This document shows positions 1 to 10,700 of a stretch of DNA of 64,000 bases, piece by piece; position 1 is the first letter of the stretch; each line of letters starts with the position of its first letter. A program made the translations under genes and the position numbers. The stretch is from Amycolatopsis sp. 2-15 (lineage in GTDB: Bacteria; Actinomycetota; Actinomycetes; Mycobacteriales; Pseudonocardiaceae). The notes beneath the pieces are model-generated. The model saw only the letters and a list, made by a program, of their open reading frames with translations, was not told the origin of the DNA and searched no databases. The stretch covers positions 8,712,001 through 8,776,000 of the forward strand of contig NZ_CP127294.1 of the NCBI RefSeq assembly GCF_030285625.1, read 5' to 3'.

Positions 1-210
1 GCCACCATCCGCATCCAGGGCGGCAGCGGCGCGTTGAACATCGAGGTCCGCAACGAGCGCGCCGAACGCGCCGGCGAACACCTCCCGTCGGGCGGCCACG
101 GCCTCACTGGCCTCGCCGAGCGCGCGCGGTTGCTGGGCGGCAGCTTCGAAACCTCGGACACCGAAGACGGCGGTTTCCGCGTGCGGGCCCGGTATCCACT
201 GGACCGCTGA
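1..210 (+). CDS. Sensor histidine kinase, C-terminal end (partial)
   Basis: The reading frame is open from the first base to TGA at 208-210, giving the last 69 residues of a protein whose start lies outside the window. The sequence HGLTGLAERARLLGG is the G2-box/ATP-lid end of an HATPase_c domain. This spelling is typical of HisKA_3-type (NarL-partner) kinases in actinobacteria, where it is followed by a short strand and the C-terminus, as here. The protein would phosphorylate a response regulator. No response-regulator gene follows: the next gene is convergent, so any partner should lie upstream, outside the window. Confidence 0.85.
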   Translation, partial: ATIRIQGGSGALNIEVRNERAERAGEHLPSGGHGLTGLAERARLLGGSFETSDTEDGGFRVRARYPLDR

Positions 211-391
211 CCCACTGACCTTCCCCGGTCCCCCGTAGGTCGAAGGGGTGGCCCCTGCCGCGAGCCGCGATCCGGCTGCGTCCGGGTGCCGCCCCTTCGC
301 CGCGTTCGGGGGTGCTGGAACCTTCGACCGTTCCCCGGCTCGGGCCGTAATCAGACACCCGTACCAGACACAAGGCCCCGGAAACGCGAAA

Positions 392-432
392 ACCACCGGC
401 CAGAGCCGAACCGAATCGGTCTGGTCGGTGGT
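392..432 (-). terminator. Hairpin terminator downstream of rbpA
   Basis: The arm ACCACCGGCCAGA (392-404) pairs with TCTGGTCGGTGGT (420-432), with one G-U pair, and a CCGA/TCGG pair extends the stem inwards. It begins 16 bases beyond the rbpA stop and has no clear U-tract, as is usual in high-GC actinobacteria. It could also end transcription coming from the left. The rest of 211-447 shows no gene. Confidence 0.6.
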
Positions 433-447
433 CTCCGACAGGAAAAC

Positions 448-792
448 CTAGATCAGTTCCCGGCGCTGGCGCAGCCGCTCGAGGGCCTCGGCGAGGATCG
501 CCTCGCCGTCGGCGTCACTGCGGCGCTCCTTGACGTAGGCGAGGTGCGTTTTGTAGGGCTCGGTGCGGGGCGCGGCGGGCGGGTTCTGCTCGTCCTGTCC
601 GCCGGGCAGACCGCAGCGCGGGCAGTCCCACTCGTCGGGGATTTCGGCCTCCATCGCGAACGACGGACGGGCCTCGTGGCCGTTTGCGCACCAGTAGGAG
701 ATCCGGCGCCGCGGCGCCGACTCACCCCGCTCCGATTCGCCCGAAGGACCGGCACCCACCCGGGTGCCGCGAATCGCGTTACCGCCAACCAT
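448..792 (-). CDS. rbpA: RNA polymerase-binding protein RbpA
   Basis: This 114-residue protein matches actinobacterial RbpA in length and layout: a basic N-terminal tail, a zinc-ribbon-like core and a C-terminal helix. Cys35, His39, Cys57 and Cys60 form the C-x3-H / C-x2-C zinc set seen in the Streptomyces protein. The end of the protein (LAYVKERRSDADGEAILAEA) corresponds to the sigma-interacting domain. RbpA binds RNA polymerase holoenzyme carrying the principal sigma factor and stabilises the open complex. The ATG at 792 is preceded by GAGG at suitable spacing. The gene appears to be monocistronic, with its own hairpin terminator just beyond the TAG stop. Confidence 0.93.
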   Translation of the reverse strand: MVGGNAIRGTRVGAGPSGESERGESAPRRRISYWCANGHEARPSFAMEAEIPDEWDCPRCGLPGGQDEQNPPAAPRTEPYKTHLAYVKERRSDADGEAILAEALERLRQRRELI

Positions 793-887
793 GAATCCTC
801 ACACCTAGGAATCGGCGGCGCGCCCCCCAATAGGCACGCCGATGCACACGGAGCCCCTGACTCGCCGGCCCCGAGCGGGGAGTCCGG

Positions 888-1118
888 TCAGACCTTGAGC
901 AGCAGGCCGAGGCCCACGATGCTGATCAGCCAGATGGCACCCAGCAGCAGGGTGATCCGGTCGAGGTTCTTCTCGGCCACGCTCGACCCCGAGAGGCTGG
1001 ACTGCATACCGCCGCCGAACAGCGACGACAGACCGCCACCGCGGCCGCGGTGGAGCAGCACGGCCACCACCAGCAGCACGCTGGAGACGATCAACAGAAT
1101 TTGCAGGAACAGCTTCAT
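888..1118 (-). CDS. secG: Preprotein translocase subunit SecG
   Basis: This is a 76-residue membrane protein with two hydrophobic helices (residues 2-22 and 55-74) joined by a glycine-rich loop that reads GGGLSSLFGGG. That is the standard SecG topology for the small accessory subunit of the SecYEG export channel. The chosen ATG at 1118 has GAGG five bases upstream; an in-frame ATG at 1136 would add six residues without a better ribosome site. It lies downstream of tpiA in the common actinobacterial order gap-pgk-tpiA-secG, but a strong hairpin separates them, so it may have its own promoter. Confidence 0.93.
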   Translation of the reverse strand: MKLFLQILLIVSSVLLVVAVLLHRGRGGGLSSLFGGGMQSSLSGSSVAEKNLDRITLLLGAIWLISIVGLGLLLKV

Positions 1119-1145
1119 GTCATCCTCTGTGCTCATCGGAGAATG

Positions 1146-1178
1146 CAGGGGTACGGCTCGAATATCACCGTACCCCTG
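1146..1178 (-). terminator. Hairpin between tpiA and secG
   Basis: A perfect 11-bp stem (CAGGGGTACGG at 1146-1156 with CCGTACCCCTG at 1168-1178) encloses an 11-base loop. It lies downstream of the tpiA stop and 28 bases before the secG start. It is a likely terminator or attenuator for the gap-pgk-tpiA transcript. Confidence 0.6.
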
Positions 1179-1236
1179 GACTCGTCCACTGCTGTGTGAC
1201 GGACCGGATACACAGGTTACCCGGTAGTGGCCTCGA

Positions 1237-2022
1237 TCAGGGCAGGGGGCCACCCGCCGCGAGTGCGCAGAGTTTGGTGAACTCGTCACCGTCGAGGCTC
1301 GCGCCACCCACGAGAGCACCGTCGATGTTCTCGCAGGCCACCAGCTCGCCCACGTTGCCCGACTTCACCGAACCGCCGTAAAGCACCCGAACGGCCGAAG
1401 CGACCTCGTCACCGTACTTCTCCGCCAGCGCCATGCGGATGGTCTTGCAGACCTCCTCGGCGTCGGCCGGTGTCGCCACCTTGCCGGTACCGATGGCCCA
1501 CACCGGTTCGTAGGCTACGACGACGTCCTTGACCTGCTCGGCCTTGAGCCCCTTGAGGCCCTCGATCAGCTGGTTCGTCGCGTGCGAGTGGTGCTCGCCG
1601 GCCTCGCGGACCTCGAGCTTCTCGCCGACGCACAGGATCGGCGTGATCCCGTGCTTCACGGCCGCGCGCACCTTCTTGTTGACCAGCTCGTCGGTCTCGG
1701 CGTGGTACTCGCGCCGCTCCGAGTGGCCGATGGTGACGAAGGTGCAGCCCAGCTTCGCGAGCATCAGGCCCGACACGTCACCGGTGTAGGCACCGGAGTC
1801 GTGCGGGGACACGTCCTGCGCGCCGTAGGTGAGCGACAGCTTGTCGCCGTCGGTGAGAGTCTGCACGCTGCGGATGTCCGTGAACGGCGGCAGCACCGCC
1901 ACGTCCACCTTCGCGTAGTACTTCTCGGGCAACGCGAAGGCGATCTTCTGAACCAAGGCGATGGCCTCGAGGTGGTTCAGGTTCATCTTCCAGTTGCCGA
2001 CGATCAACGGCTTGCGTGCCAC
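1237..2022 (-). CDS. tpiA: Triose-phosphate isomerase
   Basis: This 261-residue TIM barrel interconverts glyceraldehyde 3-phosphate and dihydroxyacetone phosphate. The catalytic residues are visible: Lys12 in NWKMN, His100 in GHSERR and Glu172 in [11 protein letters not shown]. The phosphate-binding ends YGGSVKSGN and VGGASL are also intact. The GTG start overlaps the pgk TAG stop by one base (TAGTG), indicating translational coupling. It is the third gene of the gap-pgk-tpiA operon, which covers the triose steps of glycolysis. Confidence 0.97.
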   Translation of the reverse strand: MARKPLIVGNWKMNLNHLEAIALVQKIAFALPEKYYAKVDVAVLPPFTDIRSVQTLTDGDKLSLTYGAQDVSPHDSGAYTGDVSGLMLAKLGCTFVTIGHSERREYHAETDELVNKKVRAAVKHGITPILCVGEKLEVREAGEHHSHATNQLIEGLKGLKAEQVKDVVVAYEPVWAIGTGKVATPADAEEVCKTIRMALAEKYGDEVASAVRVLYGGSVKSGNVGELVACENIDGALVGGASLDGDEFTKLCALAAGGPLP

Positions 2023-3236
2023 TAGTGCTTCTCCTCCAACGCCGAGACGCCGGGCAGTTCCTTGCCCTCCAGGTACTCCAGGGAGGCGCCGCCGCCCGTG
2101 GAGATGTGGGAGAAGCCGTCCTCGGGCAGGCCCAGCTGCCGCACCGCGGCCGCCGAATCGCCGCCGCCGACCACGGTGAACGCGTCGCTCTTCACGAGCG
2201 CCTCGGCCACGGCACGGGTGCCGCCCGAGAACGCCTCGAACTCGAACACGCCCATCGGGCCGTTCCAGAACACAGTGGCGGCGTCGGCCAGCTTGCTCGC
2301 GAACAGCTCGCGCGAGGCGGGACCGATGTCGAGGCCCTGCCGGTCGGCCGGGATGGCCGTGGCGGCCACGACCTCGTGCTCGGCGTCGGCCGCGAACTCG
2401 GTGGCCGCCAGCACGTCGACCGGCAACACGAGCTCCACACCACGCTTCTGGGCCTCGGCGAGAAAACCCGACACCTGGTCGAGCTGGTCGGCCTGCAGCA
2501 GCGACTGGCCCACCTCGTGGCCCTGGGCCTTGAGGAAGGTGTAGGCCATGCCGCCGCCGATGAGCAGGCGGTCGACCTTCGTCAGCAGGTTGGCGATCAC
2601 GCCGAGCTTGTCCGACACCTTCGCGCCGCCGAGCACCACCACGTAGGGGCGCCTGACGTCGTCGGTGAGCTTCTTCAGCACGTCGAGCTCGGCCAGCACG
2701 AGGCCACCGGCGTAGGCCGGCAGCACCGCGGCGATCTCGTAGACCGAGGCCTGCTTGCGGTGCACCACGCCGAACCCGTCGGACACGAACGCCCCGCCGG
2801 GGACGAGCGCGGCCAGCTCGGCGGCCAGCTCGGAGCGGTCCACGGCGTCCTTGCTGGTCTCGCGCGCGTCGAAACGCACGTTCTCCAGCAGCGCGACGCC
2901 GCCGTCGGCGAGACCGCCGACGAGCGCCTTGGCCGAGTCGCCCACGACGTCACCCGCGAGCGGCACGTCATTGCCGAGCAGCTCGCCCAGGCACTTCGCG
3001 ACGGGCGCGAGCGTGTACTTCGGGTCGGGTTCGCCTTTGGGGCGGCCCAGGTGCGCCGTGACGACGACCTTGGCGCCCGCGCCGGCGAGCTTCTCGATCG
3101 TCGGCAGGGCCGCGCGGACGCGGCCGTCGTCGGTGATCCGTTCCCCATCGAGCGGAACGTTCAGGTCGCTGCGTACGAGTACGTAGCGGCCCTGAACGCC
3201 TTCGCTCAGCAGGGTTTCGAGGTTCTTGACCGTCAT
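2022..3236 (-). CDS. pgk: Phosphoglycerate kinase
   Basis: This 404-residue protein makes ATP from 1,3-bisphosphoglycerate. The N-terminal substrate domain shows [11 protein letters not shown] and TAHLGRPKG (basic patch). The C-terminal nucleotide domain shows [22 protein letters not shown] and the glycine-rich [10 protein letters not shown]. The ATG at 3236 starts five bases after the gap stop and gives the usual length and N-terminus. Longer upstream frames in the same phase are antisense-free shadows of gap and were discarded. Confidence 0.96.
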   Translation of the reverse strand: MTVKNLETLLSEGVQGRYVLVRSDLNVPLDGERITDDGRVRAALPTIEKLAGAGAKVVVTAHLGRPKGEPDPKYTLAPVAKCLGELLGNDVPLAGDVVGDSAKALVGGLADGGVALLENVRFDARETSKDAVDRSELAAELAALVPGGAFVSDGFGVVHRKQASVYEIAAVLPAYAGGLVLAELDVLKKLTDDVRRPYVVVLGGAKVSDKLGVIANLLTKVDRLLIGGGMAYTFLKAQGHEVGQSLLQADQLDQVSGFLAEAQKRGVELVLPVDVLAATEFAADAEHEVVAATAIPADRQGLDIGPASRELFASKLADAATVFWNGPMGVFEFEAFSGGTRAVAEALVKSDAFTVVGGGDSAAAVRQLGLPEDGFSHISTGGGASLEYLEGKELPGVSALEEKH

Positions 3237-3241
3237 CGGGT

Positions 3242-4321
<1,080 letters not shown>

Positions 4322-4686
4322 CTAGCGTGCGGGCACGGCCGACCCTGACTGCCCCGACGAGACTTCCACCACTGCGCCGAACCGTCAAGAATCGATTAAG
4401 AAGCCAGCTCACGAGCTTGCGGCAGGAAATCCGGCGGTGTCGCAGGAGGGGGTGCGGACCACGCGCTTGATCGGTCTTGGTGCCGCGGTTCACGCCGTGG
4501 CCTGACGGGTGGGCAGAGTCCGGAAGGTCGGGATCGGGGTGGGCCGGGTCGGGCGCGTCGTGCGGGCGCTGCGGGTCGCGGCCTCGGGTCGCGGGCGCGG
4601 GTGCGGCTCGCAGGTGCGCGGACGGCTTGTCGGGACGCGGGACCGGGCCGGCGTCGGTCACAAGCGCGGCCGGGCTCACCGATTCG

Positions 4687-4874
4687 GGGGCCGGACGGGC
4701 GTCGGTCACGAGCGGGGCCAGCCCACCGAGACACGGGACTGGCCGCGCCTCGCAGGTGTACGGCCGGCTCACCGAGGCACGGGGCCGGACGGGCGTCGGT
4801 CACGAGCGGGGCCAGCCCACCGAGACACGGGACTGGCCGCGCCTCGCAGGTGTACGGCCGGCTCACCGAGGCAC
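4687..4874. repeat. Two perfect tandem copies of a 94-bp unit in a 794-bp gene-free region
   Basis: Bases 4687-4780 and 4781-4874 are identical. Partial, diverged copies flank them: GGCGTCGGTCACAAGCGCGGCCG-like sequence before (about 4650-4670) and CGCCGGTCACGAGCGCGGC-like sequence after (about 4888-4906). The whole interval 4247-5040 lies between gap and a convergently ending gene. Open frames on both strands here only translate the repeat as Arg/Pro/Gly-rich sequence, and I see no credible gene. Confidence 0.85.
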
Positions 4875-5040
4875 GGGGGCGGCCGGGCGCCGGTCACGAG
4901 CGCGGCGGGGCGCGCCGGAAACCGGGCGTTGCGGCCGGCCGGCTCAGCCGGCGCCGAGGACCGGGCCTGCAGCTCTCGGGCGCTTCGCGAGGTGACCGGT
5001 CAAGCCGGCGGTGCTGTCAGGCCCGCCGCGAGGGGCGCGT

Positions 5041-6216
5041 TCAGGTGGACAGCTCGCGTTCGGCCGGGGTGCGGAACTTCGGGACCACCCGTGTCTCCCC
5101 CAGCCACGTCGTCAGGCGGGCGGCTTCGGCTTCCAGGGCGGCTTCACGGTCGGCGCCGACGTCCTCCAGGAGGCGCAGGGCGACCGCGCCGGCGGGGCGC
5201 TGGGCCCAGGCGCCGACGACGCGGCCGTCGCACCAGGCGGTGGGGCCGATGTTGCCGCTGCGGTCGAAGAGGGCGGGGCGGTGGGGACCGAGGTACCAGT
5301 CGCGGGCGGACCAGCCCATGGGCGTCGGGTCGAGGGCGGGAAGGAGAGCGACCCAGGGGGCCGGTTCGGGGACGGGCTCGAGGTCGTCGGCCAGGACGAG
5401 GCCGGGCTCGCCGTCGAGGTCGACCTCGACGGGGGCGACGGCGGCGAGCGCCTGCTTGGTCTGGGCGGCCGTCCAGCCGGTCCACCAGCGCAGATCGGCG
5501 ACCGGAGCCGGGCCGAAGGCGCGCAGCCAGCGCCGCGCGAGTTCGGCGCGGGCGTCGGCGGGCGGGACCGGGGGCAGGCCGCCGGGGAGCCAGCCGTCGA
5601 GCGGGGCCCAGTGGTACTGCGTGCTGAGCCAGCTGCCGCGCGGGCGCCCGCGCACGATGCGGCCGTCGACGGCGAGCTGGAAGAGCACGCGGCTGGTGAC
5701 GTTGCCGATCGCCGCGTAGGGCTTGCCCTTGGCCATGTGGAGCTGCTGGCGCAGGCGCGGTTCGTCGGCGACCAGGTCCTGCGCTGTCGCGGATCCCCTG
5801 GCGTGCAAGGCTTTCTCGACGCTCGCGGCCACGTCGGCGAGCCAGCCCGGTGGGTCCTCGACGTTGATGGGGTGCCCGACCGTGCCGAGGTGCTGCTCGA
5901 GCAGTTTCCGTTGTTTCACCGCGATGTCGCTCGCGCAGCCGGCCTGCACGAGCGCCGCCGTGGCCACCTCGGCCACGAACATCGTGCGGCGCATGCCGAG
6001 GAGCCGCACCAGCGTTCGGTCTTCGTACAGCGCGCGCTCGACCTCGGCCACGCCGACGTCCGCCACCCGCGCCCAGGCCGCGAGGAACACCGACGCCGGA
6101 TCGGTCGCGTGCAGGGCGACGACCCCGGCGGCGGCCTCCTCGACGGTGGCCGCGGGAACCGCGAGGTGGTGGCGCACGCCGAGCCGGGCGCGGCGCTGCA
6201 CGAGGGAGATCTTCAC
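5041..6216 (-). CDS. Winged-helix DNA-binding domain protein (HTH_42 / YcaQ-like)
   Basis: This 391-residue protein begins with the actinobacterial form of the HTH_42 family: an N-terminal RARL..RHHL stretch, then LHATDPASVFLAAWARV and MRRTMF near residue 75. Related proteins include YcaQ/AlkZ-type glycosylases, which unhook interstrand DNA crosslinks. Whether this member is a glycosylase is not shown: I cannot identify the catalytic QxQ motif with certainty. The GTG at 6216 is chosen because upstream sequence in the same frame is antisense to the divergent lysE-type gene. The two genes share a 72-bp divergent promoter region. Confidence 0.75.
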   Translation of the reverse strand: MKISLVQRRARLGVRHHLAVPAATVEEAAAGVVALHATDPASVFLAAWARVADVGVAEVERALYEDRTLVRLLGMRRTMFVAEVATAALVQAGCASDIAVKQRKLLEQHLGTVGHPINVEDPPGWLADVAASVEKALHARGSATAQDLVADEPRLRQQLHMAKGKPYAAIGNVTSRVLFQLAVDGRIVRGRPRGSWLSTQYHWAPLDGWLPGGLPPVPPADARAELARRWLRAFGPAPVADLRWWTGWTAAQTKQALAAVAPVEVDLDGEPGLVLADDLEPVPEPAPWVALLPALDPTPMGWSARDWYLGPHRPALFDRSGNIGPTAWCDGRVVGAWAQRPAGAVALRLLEDVGADREAALEAEAARLTTWLGETRVVPKFRTPAERELST

Positions 6217-6288
6217 GGGCCCGTTGTACCAGCGGGGTCCGACAAAAACGTCTCGTCCCGAGGCCACCGTGCGTTCTACGCTCGGGAG

Positions 6289-6933
6289 ATGGTCACGCCT
6301 GCGCACTTCGCGGCCTTCGCCGCCCTGACGTTCCTCATGGTCGTGGTCCCCGGGCCCAGTGTGCTGTTCACCATCAGCCGCGCGCTCACCGTGGGCCGCC
6401 GCGACGCGCTGCTGACGGTGCTGGGCAACGCCACCGGCGTCTACACGCAGGTGGTGGCCATCGCGTTCGGGCTCGGCGCGGTCGTCACGACGTCCGCCAC
6501 CGTCTTCACCGCCATCAAGCTCGCGGGCGCGCTCTACCTCGTCTACCTGGGCGTGCAGGCCATCCGCAAGCGCCACAAACTCGCCGACGCCATGGCCGCG
6601 GCCGTGCGCACCACCCCGGGCCGCACGCTGACGGTGCTGCGCGACGGCTTCATCGTCGGCTTCGCGAACCCCAAGTCCATCGTCTTCCTGGCCGCGCTGC
6701 TGCCCCAGTTCGTCGACCCGGCCGCCGGCTCGGTGCCCGCGCAGATGCTGCTGCTCGGCCTGTGCCTCCCGGTGACCGCGCTCGCGTCGGACACCGCGTG
6801 GGCCCTGGTCGCCGGCACGGCCCGCACGTGGTTCGCCCGTTCACCCCGCCGCCTCGAACTCGTCGGCGGCACCGGCGGCCTGGTGATGATCGGCCTCGGC
6901 GCCACGCTCGCGTTCACCGGCCGCAAGGACTAA
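6289..6933 (+). CDS. LysE family amino-acid exporter
   Basis: This 214-residue polytopic membrane protein of LysE/RhtB type has about six hydrophobic segments. The N-terminal helix ends in the family signature VVVPGPSVLFTISRAL, and a later segment reads FANPKSIVFLAALLPQFVDP, the second conserved block. Members export amino acids or their derivatives from the cytoplasm, but the substrate cannot be read from the sequence. The ATG at 6289 follows GGGAG closely. The TAA stop overlaps the convergent LLM gene by four bases. Confidence 0.9.
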   Translation: MVTPAHFAAFAALTFLMVVVPGPSVLFTISRALTVGRRDALLTVLGNATGVYTQVVAIAFGLGAVVTTSATVFTAIKLAGALYLVYLGVQAIRKRHKLADAMAAAVRTTPGRTLTVLRDGFIVGFANPKSIVFLAALLPQFVDPAAGSVPAQMLLLGLCLPVTALASDTAWALVAGTARTWFARSPRRLELVGGTGGLVMIGLGATLAFTGRKD

Positions 6934-7739
6934 CCCAGCGCGGCCACCAGGTCGCCCTGCCACGGTTCGGGCAGGCCGTCCAGCGGCACCACCACCTGGT
7001 CGGCCCCCGCGGCCAGATACTCGCGCAGCCGGGCCACCACCGTGTCGAAAGAGCCGTGGACGGTGACCCCGTCGACGAGCCGGTCGGACAGGTCGGCGAT
7101 GTCCGCGGGGGTGAAGCCCATGCGGCGGAAGTTGGCGGCATAACCCGGGACACCGGCCAGGAAACGCAGCGAGCCGCCCCGCACGAGGTCGCGGGCACGG
7201 ACCGGGTCGGGCTCCGCGACGGCGGTGACCAGCACCGCCAGGTCGGTATCGGGGCCGAGCAGCTCGCGGGCGGAGGCGACGTAGTCGGGCGTCACGAGAA
7301 ACGGGTACGCGGCGGAAGCACGCTCGCGCGCCAGTTCGAGCATCCGGGGACCGAGCGCGGACAGCACGCGTCGGGAAGCGGGCACAGCGGCGTCCAGTTC
7401 GTCCAGGTACGCGTTCATCCGCGCGAGCGGACGAGACCCGTGCGCACCGCCGAGGCCGGGGAACCAGCGGCCGGGGTGGGCGGACTCCAGGTCGGCGTAG
7501 AGGGCTGTCACTTCGGCCGCCGGAGCCTGGTCCACCGGCAGGATTCCGTTGACGACGGTGATCCGCTCGGTCGCGCGCACGAGTTCGGGCACAACCGCCA
7601 CGTTGTTGCCCTGGCCGCCCGGCAGCCACACCGTGGAGTAACCCAGTTCCTCGACGCGCACCGCCGCGGCGACCGCCGCCGCCGTGTCCGCCACACCGAA
7701 CGCGGGGATCGTGACGCCCACCGGGCCGAGTTCGCTCAT
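6930..7739 (-). CDS. LLM class F420-dependent oxidoreductase
   Basis: The 269-residue protein begins with a TIM-barrel first strand (GPVGVTIPAFG), then EELGYSTVWLPGG and a TGILPVDQ-like strand (VNGILPVDQAP). This is the usual pattern of luciferase-like monooxygenase family members in actinobacteria that use F420 rather than FMN. AGADQVVVPLDG near residue 250 is the characteristic C-terminal strand. The substrate is unknown. It lies downstream of the condensin-like operon with a 38-base gap and may be read through from it. The ATG at 7739 is the first plausible start. Confidence 0.85.
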   Translation of the reverse strand: MSELGPVGVTIPAFGVADTAAAVAAAVRVEELGYSTVWLPGGQGNNVAVVPELVRATERITVVNGILPVDQAPAAEVTALYADLESAHPGRWFPGLGGAHGSRPLARMNAYLDELDAAVPASRRVLSALGPRMLELARERASAAYPFLVTPDYVASARELLGPDTDLAVLVTAVAEPDPVRARDLVRGGSLRFLAGVPGYAANFRRMGFTPADIADLSDRLVDGVTVHGSFDTVVARLREYLAAGADQVVVPLDGLPEPWQGDLVAALG

Positions 7740-7777
7740 GCCGGTCGCAACTCCGCTAACGCCAGGGTTGTTCCGGG

Positions 7778-10700
7778 TCACGCGGGTTGTTCGTCCACAG
7801 CGGACTCGTCGGCGGCAGCATCCCCGGCCGGCTCGCTCACCTTCGCGAACATCCGCGTCGCCGAGAGCCGGGCGACGCCGTCCGGCTCGCCGAGGTCCTG
7901 CAGGGAGGTGCGGATGGTCGAGTCCACCGACAGGTACTTGCGCCCGGCGCGCAGGTCGGCGTCGTTGCGCAGGCGGACGATCAGCGGGAACTCCGCGAGC
8001 GCGCCGGCGTCGAACAGGCCCGTCGTGTAGATCAGCTGCACGCCCAGCGCCTCCGCCACGGCGCGCTGCAGCTCCAGCAGGTAGCCCGCCGACGCGCGGC
8101 CGATCGGGTTGTCCAGGAACAGCACACCGGAGTGGCGGTTGCGGGCCTTGCCGCGGTTGTTCGCGCGCAGCGCCGCGAGCGTGCAGTACAGGATGATCGC
8201 CGCGGTGAGCTGCTGGCCGCCGGAGAACACGTCGCGGATCTCGGACACGCGCTGGCGTTCGGTGCGCAGCACGGAGTCGGGCTTGAGCATGTCGACGCGG
8301 AACCCCTTGGGCGCGGCCACCTGCACGCCGCGCAGCACGAGCGACAGGCCGTCGCGCTTCACGTCGCGGCCGTCGGCCGTCTTGCCCACCGCGGCCTCGT
8401 CCACTACCTCGCCGAGCTTCTCGGCCAGCACGTTGTCCTCGAGCTCGGTGAAGCGGATGCGCAGGAACTCCTGGCCCGACCAGTCGCCGAGGCCGTCGGG
8501 CAGCCGCGACACGCGCTGGGCCGAGCGCAGGGTGCGCAGCGCGCCGTCGACCATGCCCTGCAGGCGCGTGATGATGCCGCCGCGGTGCCGGTCGATCTGC
8601 GCGAGGTCGTCGGTCAGCGTGCGCAGCCGCGGCCGCAGCGCCTCGGCCCACTCGGCCGCGTGGCCGGGCAGCTGGTCGCGCTTCACGGCGATCACCTGCT
8701 GGCGCACGGGCGTGCTGAGCTTCTCGAAGCGCTTCTCCGTGGCGTACTGGGCCAGCTGGTCGGCCGCAGCGCGCACCCGGCGGTCGCCCGCGTCGGCGGC
8801 TTCCTGCGCGGTCGTCAGCACGGTGTTGAGCTGAGAATGCTTGGTGCGGGCCGATTCGACGTCACCGTCGTACGCCTCGGCCGGGTCCTCCGGCAACAGG
8901 TGCGCCAGCGATTCGCCGAGCAGCCCGAAGCCGGACGCCGACGCCTTCGCCGCGTCCAGCGTCGCCTCCGCCGCCGCGCGCCGCTCCTGCAGCTCTTCCC
9001 ACGTGCGGGCCGCCGCTGAGACCTCCAGCGAAGCGGCGTCGATCAGCTCCAGGCCGTGCTCGATGTCGCGCGGCCGCTCGGCGGGCGAGGCAGCGCCCGT
9101 CTGCAGCGGCAGCACGTCCAGCTCCGCCCGCCGCGTGGACACCTGCCCGATCGCCTCGGTGCGGTCCTCCTCGACGGAGTCGACGACGCGGCGCGCGCGG
9201 GCCAACGCGGCGGCGCGTGCCGAAGCGTCGGAGCCGTCCGGCGTCTCCAGCAGCTCCGCCGCCCGCGTGCGCACGGCTTCGTCCAGCGCTTCGAGCGCCG
9301 AGCCCGCCGCGGCTTCCGCCGACTCGGCCTGCTCCAGCTCCGCGCGCAGGTCGCTGCCGACCTCCACCTTCGCGTAGGCGTCCGAGGCCGACGCGAACGT
9401 CCGCCGCAGCGCGTCCACGGGCTCGGCCGGCGGCGCCGTGTCTTCCGAGTCCTCGGTCACCTCCGCGGCGCCCGGGACCTCGGACAGCTCGGACCTCGCG
9501 GTGGTCGCCGTGCGGCGGTGCCCGTCCGCGGTCCGCTGCTCCTCCCCCGCCTGCTCCCGCAGCCGCGCCGCGCGAGCCGCGGCGTCGGCCGCCGTGGCCT
9601 CCGCGCGCTCGGCGATCTCCGTGGCCCGCTCGACCTCCTCGGTCCACTCGGCGACGCGCGTGGCCCGGGTCGTGAGCTCACCCAGCCGGCGCGCCTTCTC
9701 TTCGCCCTCCGCCACGGCCAGCCGCAAAGCCGGCACGCGCTCGCGCAGGGCTGCCGCCTTTTCGCTCAGCCGCGCGAACTCCGCCTCCGCCTGGCCCAGC
9801 GCGGTCTGCGCGGTTTCCCGTGCCACGCGGGCACTTTCGGCCTGTTCGGCGAGCGTGGCGATCGCGCCGGCCGGGTAGTCCTCGCGCCAGGTCGTGAGCT
9901 TCCACGTGAGCGCGCCGTCGGTCGCGAGCGCGCCGGCCAGCTGCTCCAGCCGCCGCTGGCGTTCGGCGTGCCGCAGCGCCACGGCCTCGCGCTCGGTGTC
10001 GGCCGCTTCCTCGTCGTACATCGCCGGGTTCGGCGGCACGAGGAACTCCACGCCCGCCGCGGCTTCGCCGTCGTCGCTCTGGAACGCCTCGGTGGTGCCC
10101 ACCGCGATCACCGCGCTGGGCAGCAGCCGCCCGGCCGCCAGCACCTCACGCGCTCGCGGTACCTGCGCGGCGTCGTTCAGCAGCACGCCCGCGACGAGCT
10201 GCGGCAGGCGCTCCAGCACGTCGGCGCGGCGCCCGGCGTCCAGTTTGGACAGGTAGCGCCAGCCGGACCACGCCGTGATCCCGGCTTCTTCCAGGGCGTC
10301 CAGGGCCGCCTGCACGTCGTGCGGCGGCGGGAGCAGCCCGCCGGAGCCGAGCGCGGCCAGGGCGCGCTCGTCGGCCGACTCCTCCATCCGCAGCGCCGTC
10401 TGCTCCTTCTCGACGGCGGCGCTCGCCTCACGAAGGCGTTGCAGCAGAACGGGAAGGTCGCTTTCGAGGCGCACGTCGTCGGCGCCGAGCAGCTCGACTA
10501 GTCGGGGTTCGACCGCGAGGGCGTCCGTCCGCCGGTGGGCCCGGTCGAGGTCTTCCGCCGCGCGCACGAGACGGTCCTGAGTGGACCCGGCGAGCTGGTT
10601 CGCCTCGTTCACGGCCCGCTGCGCCGCCTGCAGATCCTCCGCCGCGCGGTCGAGCTCCTGCTCCCGCCGGCCCAGCTCGGCCGCCGACTCGTCGGCCTCG

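Noticed and set aside
4396..4866. Minus-strand open frame of 156 codons in the gap upstream region
   Set aside because: It simply translates the 94-bp tandem repeat into Pro/Arg/Ala-rich sequence; no ribosome site and no domain.
6930..7739. LLM oxidoreductase gene as a JetD-equivalent fourth subunit of the condensin-like operon
   Set aside because: Its sequence is a clear F420/FMN TIM-barrel family member with no TOPRIM or nuclease motif.
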